The position numbers were made by a program, and so were the translations under genes. Source: an uncultured Clostridia bacterium (GTDB taxonomy: Bacteria > Bacillota > Clostridia > UMGS1810). Taken from it: a stretch of 64,000 bases of DNA. The notes below the pieces were generated by a model. The model saw only the letters and a list, made by a program, of their open reading frames with translations. It made no database searches and had not been told where the DNA came from. Numbering within the stretch: the first letter of the stretch is position 1; each line of letters starts with the position of its first letter. Below, piece after piece: positions 46,065-53,745 of the stretch. The stretch lies in NCBI GenBank assembly GCA_934463165.1, contig CAKSJG010000002.1:62001-126000 (forward strand). The letters run 5' to 3'.

Positions 46065-46093
46065 ATCATATTGCTTATAAGTATCTTGCACAA
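46065..46093 (-). promoter_or_regulatory. candidate promoter of lplBC
   Basis: TTGTGC (46093-46088), 17-bp spacer, TATGAT (46070-46065), about 100 bp before the lplB GTG. A weak -35 box would suit activation by the divergent AraC regulator. Confidence 0.4.
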
Positions 46094-46209
46094 AACTTAA
46101 AGCAACACAAAATGCCGCATACATTGTCATATTTTGATGAATTTCACAAAGTTGTAAATATCATCAGTGAATACTATAATATTATATATGAAATTTTTAC
46201 AAAAAACCA

Positions 46210-46238
46210 TAGACAAAACGATATTTATATGGTATAAT
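46210..46238 (+). promoter_or_regulatory. promoter of the second AraC gene
   Basis: TAGACA (46210-46215), 17-bp spacer ending ATGG, TATAAT (46233-46238). The same TAGACA and TTTATATGGTA blocks, at the same spacing, form the GH88 promoter at 30538-30566. Confidence 0.75.
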
Positions 46239-46281
46239 ACGGTACATACAGTAATTTTATTTGATAAACGGAGAAATTTTT

Positions 46282-47106
46282 ATGGATAAAGAAGCAAAAT
46301 TTGATTTCGATTTTATCTCTTCGGGAGATATGAATGTTGGTAAAATAATTGCCGCACACAGATATATTACACCGCCGAGCAGCTATATAAGATATGCAAC
46401 GGAGACAAAGCACGACAGGCTTGTGTATGTTGTCTCAGGATCTGCATCATTTGACATGTTCAGCGATAAGCCCGTTGAGGCCGATGCCGGAAGCCTGATT
46501 TACATACCCTGCAATATTGCATATGTTACCGAATGGAAGCAAAGCACCCGCGCGCAGATATATTCGATCAGCTTCATCCTTACCGATGAAAACGGATATC
46601 CCGTAACGCTCTGCCCCGAAATATATAAAATCAACGGTTCAGACATAACAAGCGGATTATTTAAAGAGTGCTGCAATGCGTATCTCCGTGAACAGTACGG
46701 ACACTCACTTAAATGCAAGGAGCTCTTTTATAAACTGATGTATGAAATAACGGTGAGCGAAAAGAGAACAAATTCGTCTAAGGTATCAAAAGCCATACAC
46801 TATCTTAATTCAAATTATCTTGACGATATCCCGATCGGAACACTTGCAAAAATGTGTAACCTCGGAGAATGCATGTTCAGAAGAGCATTCAAAAACGAAA
46901 CGGGTGTCTCACCGCTGAAATACAAAAACAACCTTAAAATAAACAAGGCCTACGAGCTGATAAGGATTGAAGGCTATTCCGTAACGGAAGCTATGGAACT
47001 TACGGGATTTTATGACGCGTCTTATTTTAACAAAACCTTTAAGGCACATATCGGAACAAGCCCGTCAAAATGCCGCGAAAAGAAAATTTCAGCTGCCGAT
47101 TCGTGA
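46282..47106 (+). CDS. AraC-family transcriptional regulator (cupin sensor)
   Basis: 274 residues. Cupin-like N-terminus (HDRLVYVVSGSASFDMF, GSLIYIP) and two C-terminal HTH motifs (IGTLAKMCNLGECMFRRAFK, then ELTGFYDASYFNKTFKAHIG). CGGAGA 8 bases before the ATG at 46282 decides the start over a TTG at 46261. Divergent from lplBC. Its 3' end overlaps the convergent PAP2 gene by 18 bp, with no terminator between. Confidence 0.92.
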   Translation: MDKEAKFDFDFISSGDMNVGKIIAAHRYITPPSSYIRYATETKHDRLVYVVSGSASFDMFSDKPVEADAGSLIYIPCNIAYVTEWKQSTRAQIYSISFILTDENGYPVTLCPEIYKINGSDITSGLFKECCNAYLREQYGHSLKCKELFYKLMYEITVSEKRTNSSKVSKAIHYLNSNYLDDIPIGTLAKMCNLGECMFRRAFKNETGVSPLKYKNNLKINKAYELIRIEGYSVTEAMELTGFYDASYFNKTFKAHIGTSPSKCREKKISAADS

Positions 47107-47640
47107 CGGGAAATCCGAATATATTTTTTTGCATATTAAAAAAGATACATAGCCTAAAAAGAATCCGAGCGCCGCACCGAATATTACATCCGTTGGAAAA
47201 TGAACGTAAAGATAAAGCCTTGAAAAAGCCACCAGAGCGGCAAATACAAGCGAAATTATCCCCCACTTTCCGCAGCAGAAAAAAAGCGCCGACGATGCTG
47301 CAAACGATGCACACGCATGTCCCGACGGGAAAGAGAAATCTTTCGGAGCGGCAATTATAAGCTCAATTCCGCTTTTTACATCAAACGGTCTTGTTCTTGC
47401 AGCAAGCGGTTTTATGATACCGTTTACCAGGATCAGATCAATGATAAGTGCTAACGACACACAAACTCCCGCCTTTCTTGTTTTTTTGAATATAAGAAGA
47501 ATCAGGGCAAGAGCTATCCATATAATGCCTTTGTCCGCTGAAAAAGAGACAGCGGACATTATTTTATCAAGATAGGGATTACGGATTTTTGATATTGAAT
47601 CAAGAATTGAAAACTCTGCCGTAAGTAATTTTTCATACAT
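47089..47640 (-). CDS. PAP2-family phosphatase
   Basis: 183 residues, about five TM segments. The acid-phosphatase triad is present: KPLAARTRP, PSGHA and SRLYLYVHFPTD. Such enzymes remove phosphate from lipid diphosphates such as undecaprenyl diphosphate or phosphatidic acid. It may back up UppP at 52864-53709. Overlaps the convergent araC by 18 bp. Confidence 0.88.
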   Translation of the reverse strand: MYEKLLTAEFSILDSISKIRNPYLDKIMSAVSFSADKGIIWIALALILLIFKKTRKAGVCVSLALIIDLILVNGIIKPLAARTRPFDVKSGIELIIAAPKDFSFPSGHACASFAASSALFFCCGKWGIISLVFAALVAFSRLYLYVHFPTDVIFGAALGFFLGYVSFLICKKIYSDFPSRIGS

Positions 47641-47652
47641 AGATGTTCACCT

Positions 47653-47979
47653 TTATTTTAAGAAATCCTCTCTTATCGGACTGAAAGTATCAAGAAGCAC
47701 GGAATTTTCCTCCAGTGCTTTGCAGCCGTGGAGTACATTCGGGGCAATATACACCGTATCACCTTTTGTCATAATGCTTTTATCACCGTCAAGCTCATAT
47801 TCAAAGCTGCCCGACACAACGTATGAAATCTGTTCGTGCGAATGAGTATGCAGAGAACCGACGGCATTTTTTTCAAATGATACCTCAACGTTCATAACGT
47901 TATCTCCGTAGCTTAATACCTTTCTTGTTGCGCCGTCACCGGCAAAATCACTTTTTACATCAGAATTTTTTTTAAACAT
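47653..47979 (-). CDS. cupin-domain protein
   Basis: 108 residues. The cupin motif SLHTHSHEQISYVVSGSFEY supplies metal His, and a second motif lies near APNVLHG. A start at 47988 would place the ATG in the AAAGGA site, so 47979 is preferred. Short gaps join it to the PAP2 and beta-helix genes. Enzyme or sugar-isomerase roles are possible; substrate unknown. Confidence 0.8.
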   Translation of the reverse strand: MFKKNSDVKSDFAGDGATRKVLSYGDNVMNVEVSFEKNAVGSLHTHSHEQISYVVSGSFEYELDGDKSIMTKGDTVYIAPNVLHGCKALEENSVLLDTFSPIREDFLK

Positions 47980-48003
47980 AATTATCATCCTTTCCGTCTC
48001 TCA

Positions 48004-49158
48004 CTACAATACGTCACCATAGTTTCTGATCTTTTTCCTGTATCCTGCTTTTGACTTAACTTCTTCGCTGTCGGAAAATACACCGGCAAAAGCATCGGCA
48101 TCCGAAACGGCAATATAATTTAATCCGCCGTACGAATCCGGCAGCAGCCTTATGCCGCTTAAGACCGAAAAATCGAATTTGGATTTTTCGATTCTGTTAA
48201 ACATTAATGCAATCTGCGCGCTGCCGTCAAAATTAAAAACACATTTTCTTATGTATTCAAACGTATTGTGCGAAATTTCAAACAGATTATCGGATTTTAT
48301 ACATATGCCGGATTCACAGTCCGAAATACGGTTGTTTATAATCTTAGCTCCGTTTTCAGGTGTCTGCAAATCTCCGCATCTGTCGGCAATTGATATTACA
48401 GAGAGCGGAGCATCGGTAAATTCGCAGTCATGAATATTTAATCCGCGTGAGCTGTTTCGGGCATATACGGCATATGAATTGATTTTATTGAATCTGCACC
48501 TGTTAAATTCAATATTACTGCAGCCGTCAAGATAAAATACCGATGCGATGCCTCCCGATTCCGTTACGGAGCATGCATAAAAATCAATATTTTCAAAAAA
48601 AATATTTTTGCATCCGCAAAGGTTAAATAAAATCGGGGTGACGCTGCAGTGCAGCGCGCAGTAACGCATATCTTCTCCGTCTTTGGTACGCAGTGTATAC
48701 TTTCCGCAGCCGTAATCGGCAAAGAAAGAATTTTCGGAAAGATCCGAAAAATCACTTACATTAGGATATTGCTCAAGCTTCTTGCTATTTAAATATATAT
48801 CTTTTGTAAATATGGGACAACCGTTTGAATCTTTAAGTTCAAAAGAAAACAAATTATTTCCCTCAGCTTTAAGAATACTGTTGTTTACTCTTATCAAGCC
48901 CGTAATTGTTGCATACATATCGTCATAAGGCTTAAAAATGATTTTTTGCCCGATGCCGTTTATATTTACAGTCGAATCTATTATATGAACCGCATCCGAA
49001 AGCATAACGCAAAATGTATATTCAGCATCGTCCGAAGCACTTTGACATATTTCACGGATAACATCTGCCGCCTTTGAAATTGTTTTATACGGATTCGACA
49101 TTGTACCGATGTTTGAATCCGACCCGACAGAGGGGTTTACATATAATTCTATATACAT
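48004..49158 (-). CDS. right-handed parallel beta-helix protein, no signal peptide
   Basis: 384 residues. The N-terminus (YVNPSVGSDSNIGTMSNPYKTISKA) is the entry of many extracellular pectate-lyase-like proteins; repeated short strands (NIFFENIDFYACS, NIEFNRCRFNKIN, GLNIHDCEFTD, KIINNRISDCESG, LFEISHNTFEYI) form helix coils of 20-25 residues. No secretion signal is present and no catalytic triad can be assigned. It may act on imported glycan in the cytoplasm, or be an inactive relative. GGTGAT precedes the ATG. Confidence 0.75.
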   Translation of the reverse strand: MYIELYVNPSVGSDSNIGTMSNPYKTISKAADVIREICQSASDDAEYTFCVMLSDAVHIIDSTVNINGIGQKIIFKPYDDMYATITGLIRVNNSILKAEGNNLFSFELKDSNGCPIFTKDIYLNSKKLEQYPNVSDFSDLSENSFFADYGCGKYTLRTKDGEDMRYCALHCSVTPILFNLCGCKNIFFENIDFYACSVTESGGIASVFYLDGCSNIEFNRCRFNKINSYAVYARNSSRGLNIHDCEFTDAPLSVISIADRCGDLQTPENGAKIINNRISDCESGICIKSDNLFEISHNTFEYIRKCVFNFDGSAQIALMFNRIEKSKFDFSVLSGIRLLPDSYGGLNYIAVSDADAFAGVFSDSEEVKSKAGYRKKIRNYGDVL

Positions 49159-49223
49159 ATCATCACCGTTAAAACCTTTATTGTATGATTATAACAATAT
49201 ATAAAAATTATGTCAAGAAAATA

Positions 49224-49251
49224 TTGATTTTTTTAAAAAAAATGTTAAAAT
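49224..49251 (+). promoter_or_regulatory. promoter of the HD-domain gene
   Basis: TTGATT (49224-49229), 16-bp spacer, TAAAAT (49246-49251) with TGT before it as an extended -10 box. Very AT-rich surroundings lower the certainty. Confidence 0.5.
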
Positions 49252-49281
49252 AGTAATGAGATAACGTAAAGGGGTATTTTT

Positions 49282-49860
49282 ATGAGCAAAGAAAAATTTA
49301 TTGAAATATACAACAATAATATCAAAAGAGAAGGAAGTGACAAGCTGCTGTCTTATCTTACGGACGGGTGCGACTTTTTTACCGCGCCGGCAAGCGCAAG
49401 GTTTCATTCAAGCTATGCGGGCGGTTTGTGCAAACATTCCGTCAATGTGTATGAGTGTTTGGCGGATTATTTAAAACGCGACAGAGTAAAAGAAATGTAT
49501 AATTTAAACGTAAGTGACGAAACGGTCGCAATTGTCTCCTTGCTGCATGACGTCTGCAAGATAAATACATATAAGCCGTCAACGCGAAATGTCAAAGACG
49601 CAAACGGCGTCTGGCATCAGGTACCGTCATTCTCTTATGATGACAGACTTCCGTACGGACACGGAGAAAAATCCGTTTATATCATCTCAGGATATATGCG
49701 GCTCACAAGGGAAGAATCGTTTGCAATAAGATATCACATGGGATTTTCGGGCAACGAAGACAAAGGGAACGTCGGTTCGGCATTTGAAATGTTCCCTCTT
49801 GCTTTTGCTCTCTCCACGGCAGATATGGAAGCGACATACTTTTTGGAACCCGTCGAATAA
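49282..49860 (+). CDS. HD-domain phosphohydrolase
   Basis: 192 residues. ARFHSSYAGGLCKHSVNVYE gives the first His, LLHDVCKINTY the HD pair, and GHGEKS and YHMGFSG further metal ligands. Probably a cytoplasmic nucleotide or phosphate-ester hydrolase; substrate unknown. Start follows GGGG. Its terminator overlaps the end of the convergent GIY-YIG gene. Confidence 0.82.
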   Translation: MSKEKFIEIYNNNIKREGSDKLLSYLTDGCDFFTAPASARFHSSYAGGLCKHSVNVYECLADYLKRDRVKEMYNLNVSDETVAIVSLLHDVCKINTYKPSTRNVKDANGVWHQVPSFSYDDRLPYGHGEKSVYIISGYMRLTREESFAIRYHMGFSGNEDKGNVGSAFEMFPLAFALSTADMEATYFLEPVE

Positions 49861-49865
49861 TACAA

Positions 49866-49910
49866 ACCGATACAAAGCGGTCAGAGCGGCTGATTTGTAT
49901 CGGTCTTTTT
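49866..49910 (+). terminator. terminator after the HD-domain gene
   Basis: ACCGATACAAA (49866-49876) pairs with TTTGTATCGGT (49894-49904), followed by CTTTTT. The right arm also encodes the last residues of the GIY-YIG protein on the other strand. Confidence 0.85.
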
Positions 49911-50228
49911 GGTTTTATATTCCATATGATATTTATAAGTATCCTTTGAGATATCATCGGCGTATTTGGTCTCCGAAAGCGATGGATTGGTTACAAGCTC
50001 TTCTTTTTCGGAATGTGAAAGTTTTTTGATAAAACATTCAAGCTTTGACGCTTCCGATCTGCCGTTTGAACTCCACACCGCCTCAATGCTCAGGGGTTTA
50101 TGTCTTTTTGTATATTTTGCTGATAATCTACTGCCCGATTTATGCTCGAAAAAACGCCTGAAAACATCGGTTGTTATACCCGTATAATATGTTCCGTCTT
50201 CGCATTTTAATATATAAGTATAATACAT
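49881..50228 (-). CDS. GIY-YIG nuclease-superfamily protein (YhbQ/UPF0213-type)
   Basis: 115 residues. YYTYILKCEDGTYYTGITTD provides the GIY-YIG motif, then the catalytic Arg region FRRFFEHKSG and a KLSHSEKEEL helix. Single-domain members act on nucleic acid ends or structures; exact role unknown. The ribosome site is weak. Confidence 0.9.
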   Translation of the reverse strand: MYYTYILKCEDGTYYTGITTDVFRRFFEHKSGSRLSAKYTKRHKPLSIEAVWSSNGRSEASKLECFIKKLSHSEKEELVTNPSLSETKYADDISKDTYKYHMEYKTKKTDTNQPL

Positions 50229-50239
50229 AATGCCGACTC

Positions 50240-51028
50240 TTATTCTTTTTGACTGACAAGCTTAAAGAAAGCCTTGGTTCTCTCATTTTTGGGGTTATCG
50301 ATAACCTCTTCGGGTGTACCCTCCTCGGCAATTATACCGTTATCCATGAATATAACCCTGTCGGACACACTGCGGGCAAACCCTATCTCGTGAGTGACTA
50401 TAACCATTGTTATATTCTGTTGCGCCAGGGATTTTATAACCTTGAGAATTTCACCCGTAAGCTCGGGATCAAGCGCCGATGTAGGTTCATCAAAAAAGAG
50501 TATTTTGGGTCTTAATGCAAGCGCACGCGCGATCGAAACACGCTGCTGCTGCCCGCCCGAAAGTTCACACGGATAGTTTGACATTTTTTCATAAAGACCG
50601 ACTCTCTTTAAAATCTCTACAGCATCGGCTTTAATATCCGAATAAATCTCTTTTTTATTTTTTTTGAAATCTGGTGATTCCTTGGCAAGAAGCTTAGGAG
50701 CAAGCATTACATTATCAAGAACACTGTATTGCGGAAAAAGATTAAATTGCTGAAATACCATTCCGAAATTAAGCTGCGCCTTTCTGAGCTCGGAAGCTGT
50801 CATTTTTTTATTACTTGAAGCGTCAAATACTACCTCGTCATTAACACTGATAACACCCGAATCTGCCTTTTCCAAAAAATTAATACATCTTAAAATAGTT
50901 GTTTTGCCGCTTCCGGACGAACCGAGAATCGAGAGCACCTCGCCCTGATTCATTTCAAAGCTTACTCCCTTTAAGACCTCGGTACGACCAAATTTTTTGC
51001 GCAGATTCGTAACCTTTAAAATACTCAT
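50240..51028 (-). CDS. polar amino-acid ABC transporter ATP-binding protein
   Basis: 262 residues. GSSGSGKTT (Walker A), LSGGQQQRVSIARAL (signature) and ILFFDEPTSALDPE (Walker B) are intact; the GlnQ-type insertion region is present. It powers import through the permease encoded just upstream. GGAGG stands 9 bases before the ATG at 51028; the longer ORF from 51082 lies within the permease gene and is rejected. Confidence 0.95.
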   Translation of the reverse strand: MSILKVTNLRKKFGRTEVLKGVSFEMNQGEVLSILGSSGSGKTTILRCINFLEKADSGVISVNDEVVFDASSNKKMTASELRKAQLNFGMVFQQFNLFPQYSVLDNVMLAPKLLAKESPDFKKNKKEIYSDIKADAVEILKRVGLYEKMSNYPCELSGGQQQRVSIARALALRPKILFFDEPTSALDPELTGEILKVIKSLAQQNITMVIVTHEIGFARSVSDRVIFMDNGIIAEEGTPEEVIDNPKNERTKAFFKLVSQKE

Positions 51029-51041
51029 ACGGCAATGCCTC

Positions 51042-51746
51042 CTATCCTTTATAGTAATCAAGCTTTTTCTCGATATATCCAAATAAAAGCGTTAAAATTC
51101 CGCAGAATACCAAATAATATACAGCCGTATAAAAAAGCGGCCACAGGAGACCGTCAGATTTGATAAATTTCTGCGCATTCCATATTATTTCATAAACCAT
51201 AATGGTTCTTGAAAGAGACGTGTCTTTTACAAGCGTGATTATTTCATTGCTTATGGGCGGTACAATTCTCTTTATAACCTGCATAAGAACAACCTTAAAA
51301 AATACCTGAGATTTTTTCATGCCGAGAACCTGACCGGCTTCATACTGACCGGCGGGAACAGATTCTATTCCGCCGCGGTAAATCTCTGAAAAATAGCACG
51401 CATAATTAATTACGAATGCAATTATCACCGCCAAAAATCTGTCAAAGCATTGCCACGTCGCTACCCAATTCACAAAAAAACCGGACGCGCCGCCGGCAAT
51501 CATTTTCTGTGCCCAGTTTCCGGCAAGACCGGGGCCGTAATATATGACTATAAGCTGGAGCATAAGAGGTGTTCCTCTTATAATCCATATAACGGTTTTT
51601 ATTACCCATTTAACCGCGCGCGCTCTGCACATTGACCCAAAGCTTATAATAAGTCCGAGAGGCAGTGCAAAAGCAAGCGTCAGCAAGAAAATTTTAAGTG
51701 TCATCCAAAAACCGTCAAATAAATTTAAAGTTACCTGTGAAAACAT
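51042..51746 (-). CDS. polar amino-acid ABC transporter permease
   Basis: 234 residues of the HisMQ family: five TM segments, RGTPLMLQLIVIYYG near the front and the EAA loop SQVFFKVVLMQVIKRIVPP. AGAGG 6 bases before the ATG at 51746 decides the start. It sits between the binding-protein gene and the ATPase gene; a hairpin (51797-51823) lies in the gap before it. Confidence 0.94.
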   Translation of the reverse strand: MFSQVTLNLFDGFWMTLKIFLLTLAFALPLGLIISFGSMCRARAVKWVIKTVIWIIRGTPLMLQLIVIYYGPGLAGNWAQKMIAGGASGFFVNWVATWQCFDRFLAVIIAFVINYACYFSEIYRGGIESVPAGQYEAGQVLGMKKSQVFFKVVLMQVIKRIVPPISNEIITLVKDTSLSRTIMVYEIIWNAQKFIKSDGLLWPLFYTAVYYLVFCGILTLLFGYIEKKLDYYKG

Positions 51747-51796
51747 ATAGATACCTCTTTGTATTATTACATATAAAAGCAGAATAGACACGGAAA

Positions 51797-51823
51797 GGCA
51801 ATAAGCTTAAAAAGCTTACTGCC
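51797..51823 (-). terminator. intercistronic hairpin between binding protein and permease
   Basis: GGCAATAAGCTT and AAGCTTACTGCC form a 12-bp stem with one wobble and a 3-base loop. No long T-tract follows. Such hairpins protect the binding-protein message or partly stop transcription, raising its level over the membrane parts. Confidence 0.5.
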
Positions 51824-51859
51824 GTTTCAGATTATTAAATAATCAGCTGCAGGGTAAAA

Positions 51860-52708
51860 TTATTTACCGAGAACAGCCTGAGCCATTGTAAGGTCAATTA
51901 TGCATGCATCACATGAACCGCTTGCAGCCTCCAGAAGCGCATCCGTCTGAGCAGTAACCTCAACAATGTTATCTATTCCGTTATCGGTTGCCGCTTTGCT
52001 GCCTGCAGAGCCTGCTTCAACAGCTACGGAAAGCTCCTTCATATCTTCAGCAGTTTTGTATTTATCGAGTTTATCCTTGGGAAGAACCACAACCTGAGCA
52101 TTCTTTGCATATGCCTTTGTGCAGCTTGTATTCTTAAGAACCTCGTCCGAAATCGTCATTCCGTTCCAAATACAGTCAATCGATTTTGATTCAAGAGCAA
52201 TAAATTTGTTATCCCAGTCAATTTCCATAAATTCAGCTTTAACACCGAGTTTTTCACAAACGGCTTCAGCGAATTCGGTGTCAAATCCTGTCCATTCGCC
52301 TTTTTCGTCCTGATAATTCATGGGTTCATAATCTGTAATACCGATTATCATTTTGCCTTTTGATTTGATATATTCTATATCCGAAACATTTACGGCGTCG
52401 TTGCTTTTCGGCTCGGCATTTTCCGTAAGAACGATATCATACTTATCCGCAATTGCCTGAAGTGAGCCGTCGGCATCCATTTCATCTATGTATTTGTTAA
52501 CTTCCGCCGTAAGATCGGAGCCTTTTCTGAATGCTATACCGTATTCTTCGCTTGTAAGCTCAAATGCCGCTGCAAGATTATCATAGCTTGATTTTTTATC
52601 TCCTGCTTCTGACGTAACGTCCGTATTGGTGTCGCATACTTTCTTTCCGCATGCGGCAAAAGAAAAAACCAATGTTAAAACTGCTGCTATTGCAATTATT
52701 TTTTTCAT
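51860..52708 (-). CDS. amino-acid-type substrate-binding lipoprotein, apparently circularly permuted
   Basis: 282 residues. The signal ends in the lipobox SFAAC (Cys near residue 20). Residues about 40-95 hold what is normally the C-terminal end of an SBP_bac_3 protein (EEYGIAFRKGSDLTAEVNKY, DGSLQAIADKYDI). The usual N-terminal part (KMIIGITDYEPMNY, GFDTEFAEAVCEKLGVK, WNGMTISDE) follows from about residue 112, and the protein stops after CDACIIDLTMAQAV, just where the moved segment would join. All parts of both lobes are present, in changed order. It leads the ABC operon and has its own good promoter. It should bind polar amino acids; ligand unknown. Confidence 0.9.
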   Translation of the reverse strand: MKKIIAIAAVLTLVFSFAACGKKVCDTNTDVTSEAGDKKSSYDNLAAAFELTSEEYGIAFRKGSDLTAEVNKYIDEMDADGSLQAIADKYDIVLTENAEPKSNDAVNVSDIEYIKSKGKMIIGITDYEPMNYQDEKGEWTGFDTEFAEAVCEKLGVKAEFMEIDWDNKFIALESKSIDCIWNGMTISDEVLKNTSCTKAYAKNAQVVVLPKDKLDKYKTAEDMKELSVAVEAGSAGSKAATDNGIDNIVEVTAQTDALLEAASGSCDACIIDLTMAQAVLGK

Positions 52709-52745
52709 GATTATTATCCCCTTTTTTAATTTTAATTACTTTGAT

Positions 52746-52774
52746 ATTTTATCATGCTAAAGCGATAAAGTCAA
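52746..52774 (-). promoter_or_regulatory. sigma-A promoter of the amino-acid ABC operon
   Basis: TTGACT (52774-52769), 17-bp spacer, TAAAAT (52751-52746) with an ATGA preceding the -10 box; about 38 bp before the ATG. Confidence 0.75.
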
Positions 52775-52790
52775 CGGCATTTAATCACAT

Positions 52791-52844
52791 AAAAAAAAGG
52801 AATACGGCTTTAATTTTGTGAATGTATAACAAAAACCGTATTCC
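52791..52844 (-). terminator. terminator after uppP
   Basis: On the minus strand GGAATACGG pairs with CCGTATTCC, further extended by T/A pairs, and eight T residues follow. It separates uppP from the ABC operon promoter. Confidence 0.88.
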
Positions 52845-52863
52845 GATTATTAATACAATAAAA

Positions 52864-53709
52864 TCATATGAATCCCAGACAGGTGCACGCAACAACGACC
52901 GCGCCCAAAGCAATTCTGTACCAGCCGAATGCTTTAAAATCATGCTTGCGTACATAGCTCATCAAAAATTTAACCGCTATTATCGATACAGCATATGCAA
53001 CCGCCATTCCGATGATGAGTAATATCCATTCGTTTGACGTAACAGGGGCATTACCGTCAATATATACTCCTTTAAAATATGAACCGATTTTCAGAATACT
53101 TACACCGACCATTACGGGAATTGCAAGGAAAAACGAAAATTCCGCCGATACCGAACGTGAACAGCCGAGTATTATTGCTCCGAGAATTGTAGATCCCGAG
53201 CGTGATGTTCCGGGTACTATTGACAATACCTGAAAAAGCCCTATAAGGATTGCCGTTTTATATGTCATGGAGTTAATATCGGTAACTATGATTTTACTGC
53301 CGATATTTTCAATAACAATAAACGCAATACCGTAAATTATGAGAGTAATGCTTACTACAACCGGCGTTGAAAATCTATCCATATAGTCATTAAGCAAAAG
53401 TCCGAATATTGCAGCAGGAAGGCAAGCCGCTATAACCTTGAACCACATTTGCCATGTATCGCGTTTTTCCTGCACGGATTTAGACGGCGCAAACGGATTC
53501 AATTTTCTGAAATACAGAGTCACTATTGCAAGAATAGCGCCAAGCTGAATAACATACAGATATATCTGGGAATTGAAAAAGTCATTCTCACCTATTTTCA
53601 TAAATCCGTTTGTTAGTATCATATGCCCTGTACTGCTTATAGGAAGCCACTCGGTTATACCCTCAACGATACCCAATAAAATAGTCTGAATAATTTTTAA
53701 AAATGTCAT
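52864..53709 (-). CDS. uppP: undecaprenyl-diphosphatase UppP (BacA)
   Basis: 281 residues, about eight TM segments. EGITEWLPISSTGHM and PGTSRSG carry the catalytic Glu, Ser and Arg. It recycles undecaprenyl diphosphate to the monophosphate for peptidoglycan synthesis and confers bacitracin tolerance. GGGGTG stands 9 bases before the ATG at 53709; a longer start at 53733 lacks a site. It follows the GH88 gene by 36 bp in the same direction. Confidence 0.95.
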   Translation of the reverse strand: MTFLKIIQTILLGIVEGITEWLPISSTGHMILTNGFMKIGENDFFNSQIYLYVIQLGAILAIVTLYFRKLNPFAPSKSVQEKRDTWQMWFKVIAACLPAAIFGLLLNDYMDRFSTPVVVSITLIIYGIAFIVIENIGSKIIVTDINSMTYKTAILIGLFQVLSIVPGTSRSGSTILGAIILGCSRSVSAEFSFFLAIPVMVGVSILKIGSYFKGVYIDGNAPVTSNEWILLIIGMAVAYAVSIIAVKFLMSYVRKHDFKAFGWYRIALGAVVVACTCLGFI

Positions 53710-53745
53710 ATCAAAAGCACCCCGGTCAAACAAATATAAATTTTA

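Larger units (their letters stand above)
45965..46281. other. 317-bp intergenic region between lplB and araC
   Basis: It holds a good plus-strand promoter for araC (46210-46238) and a weaker candidate for lplB (46065-46093). A palindrome AGTTTAAACT (about 46052-46061) and a TGATGA...TCATCA inverted pair (about 46135-46165) are possible regulator sites. No ORF with a ribosome site was seen. Confidence 0.6.
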
